From: Planctomycetota bacterium
Lineage (GTDB): Bacteria; Planctomycetota; Planctomycetia; Gemmatales; Gemmataceae
Direction: 5' to 3'
Assembly: GCA_016195405.1 (NCBI GenBank)
Contig: JACPZP010000047.1
Coordinates: forward strand, 1-62,031
Length of the DNA: 62,031 bases
The notes under the pieces are model-generated. The model saw only the letters and a list, made by a program, of their open reading frames with translations, did not search any database and was not told where the DNA came from. A program made the position numbers and the translations under genes. Below, one piece after another: positions 14,240 to 22,235 of the stretch (position 1 is its first letter; every line of letters begins with the position of its first letter).

Positions 14240-17101
14240 ATGCAGCTCGTCTGTTCGCAATGCCATCAGCAGCTCGAGTTTACCGGCTCGCAGCCGAAGT
14301 TCTGCAGCAACTGCGGCCAGATGCTTACCGCAAGTCCGCCCGCCGCCACGGTCGATGACATCGACGCACCGACTTTGCCGCCACGGCATGACACGGGCGC
14401 GGAGATGCACCCGCCGGATCTGTCGATCGATGCCACGACGGATGACGTTCCGCAGTCGGTGGGTCCGTATCGGCTGGGTCGGCGGCTGGGCAGCGGCGGC
14501 ATGGGGACCGTCTACGAAGCGGTGGACTCGTCCACCGGCCTCAGGGTCGCGTTGAAGCTGGTGCAGCCCGAGCACTCGGCTTCGAAAGAGGCCATTGACC
14601 GCTTTCGCCAAGAAGGGGAGTTAGCCAGCAGGCTCGCCCATCCACGTTGCGTCTTCGTTTTGGCCGCGGACGAAGACCAGGGTCGGCCCTACATCGTCAT
14701 GGAGCTGATGACAGGCTCCACGCTTCAGGACCTCGTCAAACGAAACGGTCCGCTGCCCCAGGAACAGGCGCTTGCCAAGATCCTCGACGTGATCGAAGGG
14801 CTTAGCGAGGCCCACCAACTTGGCCTGGTGCATCGGGACGTCAAGCCTTCGAACTGCTTCCTTGAAGAGAACGGCCGCGTTAAGATTGGGGACTTCGGCC
14901 TGGCGAAGTCGCTCGTGCGCGAGGCACATCTTACGCGCACAGGAACCTTCCTGGGCACGCCGCTGTTTGCGGCGCCCGAGCAAATCAGGATGGAAGGCGT
15001 GGACGTTCAGTCCGACGTCTACTCCGTGGCGGCGACGCTTTATTATTTGCTGACCGGCCGGGCGCCCTTTCAGACCAATGACCCCATCGCTTCGATGGCC
15101 CGGATTGTCGCCGACGATCCACCGTCGATGCGGACCCTGATGCCGAGGTTGCCCAAGGGCCTGGATAAGGTCGTGCTGCGCGGCCTGGCGCGCGACCGCA
15201 AGCGACGTTGGCGAACTCTGGAGGACTTCCGCCGAGCCCTCACGCCGTTTCTGCCGGCGGAGCCGTCCGTTGGCGGACTCGGGTTTCGATTGATAGCGTA
15301 TTGGATCGACGCCCTCGTTTTGGGTGCGGCAAATTGGGCGCTCGGCATCGCCTTATTAATGTTAATGGGAATCAGTCTTCAGTACATCGTTACGCGTGAC
15401 CTGATGGGCATCGCGCTGAATCTCATGTATTTCGGCATTCTCGAGGGGTTCTGGGCCTGCTCGCTGGGAAAACGCGTGTTGCGTTTGCGAGTTGGTTCGC
15501 TCGGCGCCAATCGCCCGCCTGGCTTTGCCAGAGCCGCCTCCCGCGCGGCCGTTCTCATTGTCTTCCTGGGCCTATCATCGACGGTCGGTGAGGTCATCAT
15601 CCTAATCATTGCTCCCGAATACTTGAATTTGGATTCGGCCAGCGTGAAAGTCTCGATTACCAAGGATACGGTTTTACCGTTGGCCGTGAGCATCACTCTC
15701 GCGGCCATGGGAGTTTTCTTTTACGTCGGCATTGGCCTCATCCTTTGCACCATGCGGAAACGCAACGGCTATCGTGGCCTGCATGAATTCATCAGCGGCA
15801 CGCGCACCTATCGATTACATTGGCCGCAGCTTCGGAAAAGACGTGTCCTCGAAGCACCCGAGTTTCGTCTGGAAGTAGAGCAGCCCGCGGGCCTTCCGGA
15901 GCAGGTTGGGCCGTACCGGATTCGCGGCGCCTTGAGCCGGTCCACGCAAGGTCAAACACTTCTGGCCGACGACGTCCAACTGGGACGGTCGGTGTGGATC
16001 TGGATGCGGACTGCCGAGGCGACGCCGCTGTCCGAGGCTCGTCGAAGCATTAATCGCACGACGCGGGTCCGCTGGGTAGCCTGCGGCACGGCGGAAGGCA
16101 GGCAATGGGATGCGTTCCTGGCGCCGACGGGATGTCCGCTGCCCGTCCTCGTCGCTAGCGTCAGACGCCTGTCGTGGGCGGAGTTTCGCGAAGTGTTAGA
16201 AGAGCTTACGGAAGAAATGCGCGCTTCCAGCGCCCTGGGAACGTTGCCGGCTTCGCTCAGTACGGATCAGGTCTGGGTCAAACCCGGCGGCCGCGTCCAA
16301 TTGGTCGATGCGCCGGTGGCGAAGGCGTCCGTGTCCGGCTCGCCCACCGAAACTGTGACGGATAACGAGCAGCGTCGAGCCCTCACGTTTCTGAGCGAGG
16401 TCGCCGTTCTGGCGCTCGAAGGCACAGCTCGACCGAAAGGCGCGAAGCCGTCGCCGATCCGGGCGCCGTTGCCGGTTTGCGCCGCCACAATCTTGAACCG
16501 ACTGATGCCGCAATCGACGTCGGAGAGCACGGCGCCCTACGATTGCGTCGAATCCGTTCAGGCCGATTTGCTGGCGATCCAATCGGAGCCGGTCGAACTC
16601 ACTCGTTGGCTTCGTTTCAAGCACCTCATCGGACACGGACTGTTTGCGTTCTTCGGCCTCGGCGCCATCGCTCTCCTCCTGACATTGCCATTCGTGCTCT
16701 TGAGTGAAGGGTCCAACGAATGGTCCCTGGGAGAAGCTGGCGACGTCGTGGCCTTGGTGGGCGGGGTGACCGTTGGCTTGGTTCTCTTCTTTCTGCCCAG
16801 CTTTCTGTCGCGCGGCGGGCTCAGCTTCCTTCGAGCCGGTATCGCCATTGTCACCGCCGATGGCCGCAGGGCCTCGCGTTGCCGTTGTCTGTGGCGGGCC
16901 GTGCTCGCGTGGGGCTTCCTCGCCGGCATATGCACCTTAGCGGCCGTCGGGATTGCGGTGACAGCCGATTTTCCCTGGTTCGATCTCGGTATCGCGGGCC
17001 TGGCCGCGCTCTTGATCGTCGGCTACCTGTTGCTTATGCTTCGCAATCCGGGTCGCGCCCCGCATGACTTCGTGTCCGGAACCTATTTGGTGCCAAAGTA
17101 A
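14240..17101 (+). CDS. Ser/Thr kinase with zinc ribbon, two RDD membrane domains and an internal pseudokinase
   Basis: 953 residues from the ATG at 14240 (MQLVCSQC). In order: a zinc ribbon (CxxC pairs at about 5-8 and 22-25); an active Hanks-type kinase (about 74-335) with 'LGSGGMGTVYEA', VALK lysine K106, catalytic D200 in 'LVHRDVKPSN', 'GDFGLAKS' and 'AAPEQI'; an RDD membrane domain (about 345-525) ending in 'FISGTRTYRL'; a second kinase-like region (about 556-790) opening 'VGPYRIRGALSRSTQGQ' but without VAIK lysine, HRD or DFG; and a second RDD-like membrane domain ending 'FVSGTYLVPK'. The protein thus looks like a duplicated kinase-RDD unit whose second half has become a pseudokinase. 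It is membrane-bound with cytoplasmic kinase domains. Substrates are unknown. Confidence 0.9.
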   Translation: MQLVCSQCHQQLEFTGSQPKFCSNCGQMLTASPPAATVDDIDAPTLPPRHDTGAEMHPPDLSIDATTDDVPQSVGPYRLGRRLGSGGMGTVYEAVDSSTGLRVALKLVQPEHSASKEAIDRFRQEGELASRLAHPRCVFVLAADEDQGRPYIVMELMTGSTLQDLVKRNGPLPQEQALAKILDVIEGLSEAHQLGLVHRDVKPSNCFLEENGRVKIGDFGLAKSLVREAHLTRTGTFLGTPLFAAPEQIRMEGVDVQSDVYSVAATLYYLLTGRAPFQTNDPIASMARIVADDPPSMRTLMPRLPKGLDKVVLRGLARDRKRRWRTLEDFRRALTPFLPAEPSVGGLGFRLIAYWIDALVLGAANWALGIALLMLMGISLQYIVTRDLMGIALNLMYFGILEGFWACSLGKRVLRLRVGSLGANRPPGFARAASRAAVLIVFLGLSSTVGEVIILIIAPEYLNLDSASVKVSITKDTVLPLAVSITLAAMGVFFYVGIGLILCTMRKRNGYRGLHEFISGTRTYRLHWPQLRKRRVLEAPEFRLEVEQPAGLPEQVGPYRIRGALSRSTQGQTLLADDVQLGRSVWIWMRTAEATPLSEARRSINRTTRVRWVACGTAEGRQWDAFLAPTGCPLPVLVASVRRLSWAEFREVLEELTEEMRASSALGTLPASLSTDQVWVKPGGRVQLVDAPVAKASVSGSPTETVTDNEQRRALTFLSEVAVLALEGTARPKGAKPSPIRAPLPVCAATILNRLMPQSTSESTAPYDCVESVQADLLAIQSEPVELTRWLRFKHLIGHGLFAFFGLGAIALLLTLPFVLLSEGSNEWSLGEAGDVVALVGGVTVGLVLFFLPSFLSRGGLSFLRAGIAIVTADGRRASRCRCLWRAVLAWGFLAGICTLAAVGIAVTADFPWFDLGIAGLAALLIVGYLLLMLRNPGRAPHDFVSGTYLVPK

Positions 17102-17145
17102 GATGCAAGACGAGCCTTGATCAACGCGTTGGCCTCCGGCGTGCG

Positions 17146-17151
17146 TATAAT
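17146..17151 (+). promoter_or_regulatory. Possible -10 element (TATAAT)
   Basis: An exact TATAAT lies 57 bp upstream of the ATG at 17208, preceded by TG two bases before it. No -35 box at proper spacing is seen, so this would have to act as an extended -10 type promoter. Confidence 0.3.
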
Positions 17152-17207
17152 TCACGTGGGACGACCAGCCTACCCCATGATCCGAAGTCCAGCATGAGGA
17201 GGCGGCC

Positions 17208-18152
17208 ATGTCGATTGTCAGTCCGGCCTCTGTGCAGCGCTCCGACTTGCCTCGGAATTCCGTCGAACCCACATTCGCCGAACAATGCGATCGCTTCCTC
17301 GCCGGGCCGATATTCTGGTTGGCGATCCTATTTCTCGCGGTCAGCGCAGGCGTCATTCACCGCATCGGCTTCGGGCACACAACTCTGTTCGAAGCGGAAG
17401 TCATCCTTTGGGGCCTCGCCCTGCTTTGGCCTATCTTCGTGATTGACGGGCTATTGCGCCTCTTTGTCTGCCGCGCTCCGGGGACGCCGATTTCGCATCG
17501 TGTCCTCTACTTACTCCTCCTGTGTGTGGCCCCGCCCTTTCGGCTGGGCGCGCGCAGCTATGCCGATCCGGAGCGCATGTGGCTGCCGTGGATCGGCTGG
17601 AGCCGGGTTGATCGAGCGTTACAAAAGCGGCTCGAGCGTTTTTTCAGCGTGCCGATGATCGTGATGGCGCTCCTGGTGCTGCCGCTCCTCGCAATGGAAT
17701 TCTTCTGGCTGGAGGAGGTCCGTGCCGACTTTTTCCTGTCGCTTGCTCTCGACATCGGCACCAGCGCCATCTGGATGGCGTTTGCCGTCGAGTTTGTCCT
17801 GATGGTGTGCGTGGCCCGCAACCGGCTTGCCTATTGCCTGGCGCATTGGATGGACTTGGCCGTGGTCGCCCTTCCCCTCATCGACTTCCTGCCGATCCTG
17901 CGACTCTTGCGGCTCACGCGCCTTGTCGAGTTGCAGCAGGTCATGCGGCTCGGCAGGGTTTATCGCCTCCGCGGTCTGTTGCTCAAAGCTTGGCGCGCGC
18001 TGTTGCTGCTCGATGTGATTCGGCGGCTCTTCGGCGATTACAAGAAGAAGCGTCTTCAATGCCTGCGCGAGCTGCTCGCCGCTCGTGAGGAAGAAATCGT
18101 GGACCTGCGCAACGAGATCCGCGAATTGGAAAGCATCAGTAAGCGCCAGTAG
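17208..18152 (+). CDS. Voltage-sensor-like membrane protein with C-terminal coiled coil, no pore
   Basis: 314 residues; the ATG at 17208 has an AGGAGG five bases upstream. About three hydrophobic helices lie in the first half (33-50, 65-87, 97-110). Then comes a four-helix set at about 148-260 resembling S1-S4 of a voltage-sensor domain: S2 carries E195 ('FAVEFVLMVCVARNRLAY'), S3 carries D216 ('HWMDLAVVALPLI') and S4 carries arginines at every third place (R232, R235, R238; 'PILRLLRLTRLVELQQ'). No S5-P-S6 or TVGYG filter follows; instead a basic amphipathic stretch leads to a coiled coil (about 278-312). It may be a sensor, proton channel or regulatory subunit. Its TAG stop lies inside the palindrome at 18149. 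Confidence 0.72.
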   Translation: MSIVSPASVQRSDLPRNSVEPTFAEQCDRFLAGPIFWLAILFLAVSAGVIHRIGFGHTTLFEAEVILWGLALLWPIFVIDGLLRLFVCRAPGTPISHRVLYLLLLCVAPPFRLGARSYADPERMWLPWIGWSRVDRALQKRLERFFSVPMIVMALLVLPLLAMEFFWLEEVRADFFLSLALDIGTSAIWMAFAVEFVLMVCVARNRLAYCLAHWMDLAVVALPLIDFLPILRLLRLTRLVELQQVMRLGRVYRLRGLLLKAWRALLLLDVIRRLFGDYKKKRLQCLRELLAAREEEIVDLRNEIRELESISKRQ

Positions 18153-18246
18153 GTCCGGCGAGCCGAGCCGGACCTTAGCACCCGGCACGACTCGAACTTT
18201 CGGGAAGCCGTGTCGCGCTAGGTCCCGCTCGGCTCGCGGGACCTAC
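18149..18246. repeat. Palindromic repeat, GTAGGTCC...GGACCTAC family, overlapping two stop codons
   Basis: The left arm (18149-18174) is the consensus; the right arm (18221-18246) differs at two symmetric positions, giving ggtcccgc/gcgggacc instead of ggtccggc/gccggacc, so its own mini-hairpin is preserved. The TAG stops of the rightward gene (18150-18152) and of the leftward caspase-like gene (18243-18245) both lie in the outer GTAGG/CCTAC ends. Confidence 0.93.
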
Positions 18247-19325
18247 TTGACAGACGGTCGCGCTAGGCTGAACAACTCCGGTTCCTGGTCGACTTCCCCT
18301 TGGCTCACTTTCCGTGCGGTCGCTTTCGTTCTGGCTCGTAGAAGTGGAAAGAACTCATCCCAAGAGATGCTCTTTTTCTCGGGATACTCCTTCTGCAGCG
18401 CCAGCAGTGAATTGGTGAACAGGCTGCCGCCCCATGCATCCTGGCCGTGCGAGAGTGTGCCCTTTTTGCAAGCGTTGATGTCGACAAATCCGCGATTGCC
18501 GAAAAGAAGCTCGCGCATGAGAAGGCCGTCGGTGTTGTCGAGTATCTCCTGCAGGTATTGCTGACCGCTGCCGGTCATGAGCCGCCTGCTCATGCCGACG
18601 GTGGCGCCGGGCGGCTCTTCGACGCGGGCCGGCTGCTTTGCGGATTCAAGGTCGTCGTCGATTTTCTGAACACGAAACGACGGTTCATCGGTCTTCGCCT
18701 TTTCGGCCTTCGGGTAAGTTTGGCGCGGCTTAACCTCCAGCGTCACGAGTGCAGCGTCCGCAGGCTCATCGCGGCGCACTTTTTCCTGCGGGCTGTCGCG
18801 ACTCTTGGTCGGCCCTTCTTCGAGATCGGGCGGCTCGGCGTTCGTTGCATAGCCCCCGCTCATGTAATTGGCGCAGGTGTCGGTCAGCAGCACGATCAGG
18901 CGAGGATTGTGCTTCTTCATCGCGCTGATCAATTCGTCGCGATAGAGATTGCCCCTGAGAAAGCCCAGGAAATGCCCGCGTTTGGCGTGAATGCTGCCGT
19001 GTCCGGAGAAGTAGAAGAGCAGCGCCTCAGTGCCGTCCGTCTTGAAATTACCGTAGTAGTCGAGGACGTTTTCCGGCGTGACCTCTTTGCCGGTCAACAG
19101 GTCAATGGTGGCGCGGTCCGTCAGTTTCTGTCGCTTGAATCCTGCTTCCAGCACGTCCTTGATGTTCTCGCCGTCGCGCTTCCAGGTCGATCCGGACTTG
19201 GACTCGGTGTCGGCCACGATCAAGATCCGCACCCGGCTGGCCTCGTCGGCACAGACCGTGGTAGTCGGGGCGAGCAACACCAGAAGTGCGATGAAGGGTC
19301 TGGAGTTCGTCATCGAGAGCTGCAT
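18243..19325 (-). CDS. Secreted caspase-fold (peptidase C14) protein
   Basis: 360 residues from the ATG at 19325 (MQLSMTNSRPF), preceded by GGAAAG; an inner ATG at 19313 is possible. A signal peptide covers about 1-27 ('FIALLVLLAPTTTVCADE'). The caspase/metacaspase fold follows with the catalytic pair H109 ('FYFSGHGS') and C151 ('LLTDTCANY'). An acidic, lysine-rich linker (about 165-260) and a C-terminal region with no recognised fold follow. Export of a C14 protease suggests action in the periplasm or outside. The gene upstream on the same strand encodes a poly-aspartate secreted protein, a suggestive neighbour. The stop codon lies inside a palindromic repeat shared with the convergent membrane gene. 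Specificity (Asp versus Arg/Lys) cannot be read from the sequence. Confidence 0.85.
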   Translation of the reverse strand: MQLSMTNSRPFIALLVLLAPTTTVCADEASRVRILIVADTESKSGSTWKRDGENIKDVLEAGFKRQKLTDRATIDLLTGKEVTPENVLDYYGNFKTDGTEALLFYFSGHGSIHAKRGHFLGFLRGNLYRDELISAMKKHNPRLIVLLTDTCANYMSGGYATNAEPPDLEEGPTKSRDSPQEKVRRDEPADAALVTLEVKPRQTYPKAEKAKTDEPSFRVQKIDDDLESAKQPARVEEPPGATVGMSRRLMTGSGQQYLQEILDNTDGLLMRELLFGNRGFVDINACKKGTLSHGQDAWGGSLFTNSLLALQKEYPEKKSISWDEFFPLLRARTKATARKVSQGEVDQEPELFSLARPSVK

Positions 19326-19347
19326 GGAAACACTTTCCAAACGAGGC

Positions 19348-19379
19348 GGAGGACGAGACAGCAACGGTCTCGTCCTCCT
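19348..19379. terminator. 12-bp perfect hairpin between the poly-Asp and caspase-like genes
   Basis: ggaggacgagac (19348-19359) and gtctcgtcctcc (19368-19379) pair perfectly with an 8-nt loop. It lies just upstream of the caspase-like gene and downstream of the poly-Asp gene. It may be a terminator for the latter or an attenuator for the former; the T-run is weak on both strands. Confidence 0.5.
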
Positions 19380-19407
19380 GTTTATCAGTTCAATCGCAGT
19401 TGTGAAA

Positions 19408-19429
19408 CCTGAATTCTTGCGAATTCAGG
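19408..19429. repeat. EcoRI-core palindrome (CTGAATTCTTGCGAATTCAG)
   Basis: A short palindrome with two GAATTC boxes around a TTGC centre. The exact reverse-complement copy occurs at 51627-51646. Confidence 0.85.
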
Positions 19430-19444
19430 TAGGTGCGCTGGGCT

Positions 19445-19882
19445 CTAGTCCTTCAATTCGGTTGTGGTGACGTCGTTGTCCTTGTCCTCGGCGTCTTTGC
19501 CGCCGCCGAAGCCGCCCCACCAGCCGCCGCCCCCTTCATCAACGTCGTCGTCGTCGTCGTCGTCATCCGAGTCGACATAAGAGGAGACGGATCCAGTAAC
19601 GAGTTCGACCGTGACATCATCGTCGTCGTCATCGTCTTCGTAGACGACTACGGCGCCATCGACCATTTCAACTTCCAGTTCGTCCGCATCGTCCGTGACC
19701 TCGGTGACTTCCACAACGGTCCCGGGGACTTCGTCGTCATCATCGTCGTCGTCATCATCATCGATGTTTTGCACGACGACCTGAGAAACGCCCGTCCCGC
19801 CCGCGCTTCTGGCGCGTACGTGGGGACTGGTGCCGAGGAAAACCCCCGTCGCCGTAAACATAACCACCAGAAGCTTGATCAT
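19445..19882 (-). CDS. Secreted poly-aspartate protein
   Basis: 145 residues from the ATG at 19882 (MIKLLVVMFTATGVFL), chosen because AAGGAG lies six bases upstream; an earlier ATG at 19900 is weaker. A signal peptide covers about 1-24. The mature protein is extremely acidic, with three uninterrupted aspartate runs of 10, 7 and 8 residues separated by Val/Glu/Thr-rich stretches ('VEVTEVTDDADELEVEMV'), and a Gly/Trp cluster ('GGGGWWGGFGGG') near the end. Such sequences usually bind calcium or other cations, but no family is recognised. The aspartate runs are encoded by GAC/GAT triplet arrays prone to slippage. The caspase-fold gene lies about 120 bp downstream on the same strand. Function is unknown. 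Confidence 0.75.
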   Translation of the reverse strand: MIKLLVVMFTATGVFLGTSPHVRARSAGGTGVSQVVVQNIDDDDDDDDDDEVPGTVVEVTEVTDDADELEVEMVDGAVVVYEDDDDDDDVTVELVTGSVSSYVDSDDDDDDDDVDEGGGGWWGGFGGGKDAEDKDNDVTTTELKD

Positions 19883-20088
19883 CGGATACTCCTTGTGCAT
19901 TGCACGTGTGAGATTTTGAATCGGGTTGTCGTTAACCCAATTCGGTGAAAACGCACGAAGCGTTCCGGAGTTTTAAGTCGCCGCGCATGATCTGTCATAA
20001 ACCATTTGATTTAAGTGACTTGTGATTCTCAACGTCCTAAGGCAATGCCGTCGGGCGTTCGAGAAAGTGTAATCGAATCGACGACGGC

Positions 20089-20102
20089 TTGTATCGATAC
20101 AA
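20089..20102. promoter_or_regulatory. Candidate operator TTGTATCGATACAA
   Basis: A perfect 14-bp palindrome lies 57 bp upstream of the ABC ATPase start at 20160, in an otherwise AT-rich intergenic region. Size and position suit a dimeric repressor. No regulator is linked to it. Confidence 0.4.
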
Positions 20103-20159
20103 ACGGTCCGATGCCCGGTGTGCTATGCTTTCCGCGACCCAAACCGAAAGGTACGACCG

Positions 20160-21023
20160 ATGCCACAATCGCCTGCGCAACCTGTCATTCAACTGGAGAA
20201 GCTGGTTGTTCGCTACGGCTCGTTTGTGGCGGTGGACGGGCTAGACTTGGAACTCATGCCCGGAGAGTTGTTCGGGCTCTTGGGACCCAACGGCGCCGGC
20301 AAGAGCAGCACCCTGCGCGTGCTCATTGGGCAAAGGCCTCCTTCTTCCGGTAAGGTGACCGTCTTCGGGAAGGATATCGTCACCCATTGGGCCCAAATCA
20401 AGCCGCTGTTCGGCTACGTGCCCGACCGCGAGAACCACTTCGAGGAATTCACCGGCCGCGGCAACCTGGCTTTCTTCGCCGGACTGTACGACGTGCCGAC
20501 CCAAAAAATCGACGATTGCTTGAGTTTGGTGGAGCTTGACGAGGCGGCCGACTTGCCGGTGCGCGGCTACTCAATGGGCATGCGCCGCAAGCTGCTGCTG
20601 GCCCGCGCGCTCCTTCATCAACCTCCCCTGCTCTACCTCGATGAGCCGACCGCCAACCTCGACATTCATTCCGCCGGGGTCGTTCGGCGAATCTTGCGCA
20701 CCCTTGTGGCCAATGGCTGCACCGTCCTGTTGACCACCCACAACATGGACGAAGTCGAGGCGATTTGCGACCGCGTCGCGATCCTTTGCCGCGGCCGCCT
20801 TGTCGCTCTCGATTCCCCGCTTGCATTGCGCCGGCAGCACTGTGAAAGGAAAGTCGACGTGACTTTCACCAGTGGTGAACGCCGCGCCTTCGATCTGGAC
20901 CAAAACGATCAACGTAGCGACTTGGCCCAAGTCGTCCAGTCCGGTCAGGTTGCTTGCTTGCAAACGCGCGAATTTGACTTCCATGAGACGTTCTTGAAGC
21001 TCACCGGGACCTCATTCCAATAA
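20160..21023 (+). CDS. ABC transporter ATP-binding protein
   Basis: 287 residues from the ATG at 20160 (MPQSPAQPVIQ). Walker A is 'GLLGPNGAGKSST', Walker B is 'LLYLDEPTANLD' and the H-loop is 'LLTTHNMDEVE'. The signature motif is unusual ('GYSMGMRRKLLLARA' instead of LSGGQ), a variation common in ABC-2/NatA-type exporters. A short C-terminal domain follows (about 225-287). It overlaps functionally with the permease gene that starts 3 bases after its stop, so they form a two-gene operon. A palindromic candidate operator lies 57 bp upstream. Substrate unknown. Confidence 0.92.
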   Translation: MPQSPAQPVIQLEKLVVRYGSFVAVDGLDLELMPGELFGLLGPNGAGKSSTLRVLIGQRPPSSGKVTVFGKDIVTHWAQIKPLFGYVPDRENHFEEFTGRGNLAFFAGLYDVPTQKIDDCLSLVELDEAADLPVRGYSMGMRRKLLLARALLHQPPLLYLDEPTANLDIHSAGVVRRILRTLVANGCTVLLTTHNMDEVEAICDRVAILCRGRLVALDSPLALRRQHCERKVDVTFTSGERRAFDLDQNDQRSDLAQVVQSGQVACLQTREFDFHETFLKLTGTSFQ

Positions 21024-21026
21024 TCC

Positions 21027-22178
21027 ATGCGTTGGCACATCATCCGCACTCTGTTCGGCAAGGAAGTCAGACGGCAACTGGCCAATCGCGGCGGCTTGGC
21101 TTTGGCCGCCCTGCTGGTGGTGGCTGCCCTGCTGCTGTCCGTGTTCGGCAACGACGGCGGACCGAGCGCGAGCATGATCGGCGACGTTGAGTCCTGCTAT
21201 GTCGATTACTGGCGCGACGACGGATGGGTCCAGCACCTTCGTGCCAACGTCCCTCCGGAGCTTAAGCGAAACGTCACCTTCCGTGACGTCAATCACCTTT
21301 CAGATCGCCAACTGCCGGGTGGCCGCCTCGTCTATCCGCGCTCCAGCGGCGCCATCCAAATGCGCATGATTCAAGGAGACGATGGTCGAATCCGTCGCCG
21401 TATTTGCGTGTGGCAGCCGCGCGTGGGCGACATGAGCCCCTATGAAACTTGGTTCTGGCGCGAGTCAGCCCGCTATTTTCAACAGCAAAGTTGCCGCAAT
21501 ACTCCCCTCGCCCCTGATGGGAGAGGGGTTGGGGGTGAGGGAGATGTTCGCGATTCGGAACTCTATTCCAACATCGAGCATGAACACGCAAGGCTCGAAG
21601 CCGGCGTCGACATGCGGGCGTCGATCACCTCTGGTTTGATACTTTTTGCTCTGTTCTTCAGCTGCGTGTATTTGATGCCGTCGCTCATGTGCGAGGAGCG
21701 CGAGCGCGGCATCCTCTTGGCGCAGGCTCTGTCGCCGGCCTCGCCGCAGGAAATCCTGGCCGCCAAGTTCCTCTTTTACCCGCCGGCCGGCATGGCGCTG
21801 GCCGCGATCTTGGCCGGCGTCGCCAAACCCGCGGTCCTCGCCGATCCAATCTTTTGGCTGGTTCTGACCGTGGCCGCTTTCGGCTCGCTCGGCATCGGTC
21901 TGACCATCGCCAGCATCGCCCGCAGCCAACGCACCGCCAGCATGACCGCTCTGTGTTACATGCTGGTGGTGGCCTTACTGCAGTTCATTTGCCGGCTGGG
22001 CAACATCCCATTGCTACCGTATCTCGCTCTGGAATATCATTGTCCGCGGCTGCTTCACGCGGTGTTGACGGACAGCTTTCAGTTCTACTACATCTTCAAC
22101 GTGGCGATGGCGGCATTGCTTTCCATTGCCTGGGCAGTCGCGGCGACCGTTCTTTTCCGTAAATGCGGCTGGCAATGA
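21027..22178 (+). CDS. ABC-2 type permease with an in-frame palindromic-repeat insertion
   Basis: 383 residues. One helix lies at about 22-42 ('GGLALAALLVVAALLLSVFG'), followed by a large extracytoplasmic loop (about 45-200) and about five further helices (about 203-380), the NatB/YhhJ-type layout. 'CEERERGILLAQALSPASP' is the cytoplasmic ABC-2 motif. Residues about 159-172 ('TPLAPDGRGVGGEG') are encoded by a C-rich palindromic repeat (21501-21542) of 14 codons that also occurs around the nearby DUF559 gene; it sits in the external loop and keeps the frame. The gene starts 3 bases after the ATPase and should be translated with it. Confidence 0.88.
   Translation: MRWHIIRTLFGKEVRRQLANRGGLALAALLVVAALLLSVFGNDGGPSASMIGDVESCYVDYWRDDGWVQHLRANVPPELKRNVTFRDVNHLSDRQLPGGRLVYPRSSGAIQMRMIQGDDGRIRRRICVWQPRVGDMSPYETWFWRESARYFQQQSCRNTPLAPDGRGVGGEGDVRDSELYSNIEHEHARLEAGVDMRASITSGLILFALFFSCVYLMPSLMCEERERGILLAQALSPASPQEILAAKFLFYPPAGMALAAILAGVAKPAVLADPIFWLVLTVAAFGSLGIGLTIASIARSQRTASMTALCYMLVVALLQFICRLGNIPLLPYLALEYHCPRLLHAVLTDSFQFYYIFNVAMAALLSIAWAVAATVLFRKCGWQ
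21501..21542. repeat. Solo copy of the C-rich palindromic repeat inside a coding sequence
   Basis: The core reads ctcccctcgcccctgatggg followed by agaggggttgggggtgaggg, the compact form of the repeat that flanks the DUF559 gene at 22236 and 22679. It is in frame within the permease gene and adds about 14 codons. Confidence 0.85.
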
Positions 22179-22235
22179 GTCACTGCACATTTAGATCAAA
22201 GTCGGCAGCGCGGAGAAAGGGAGTGAAGAAGCGCC

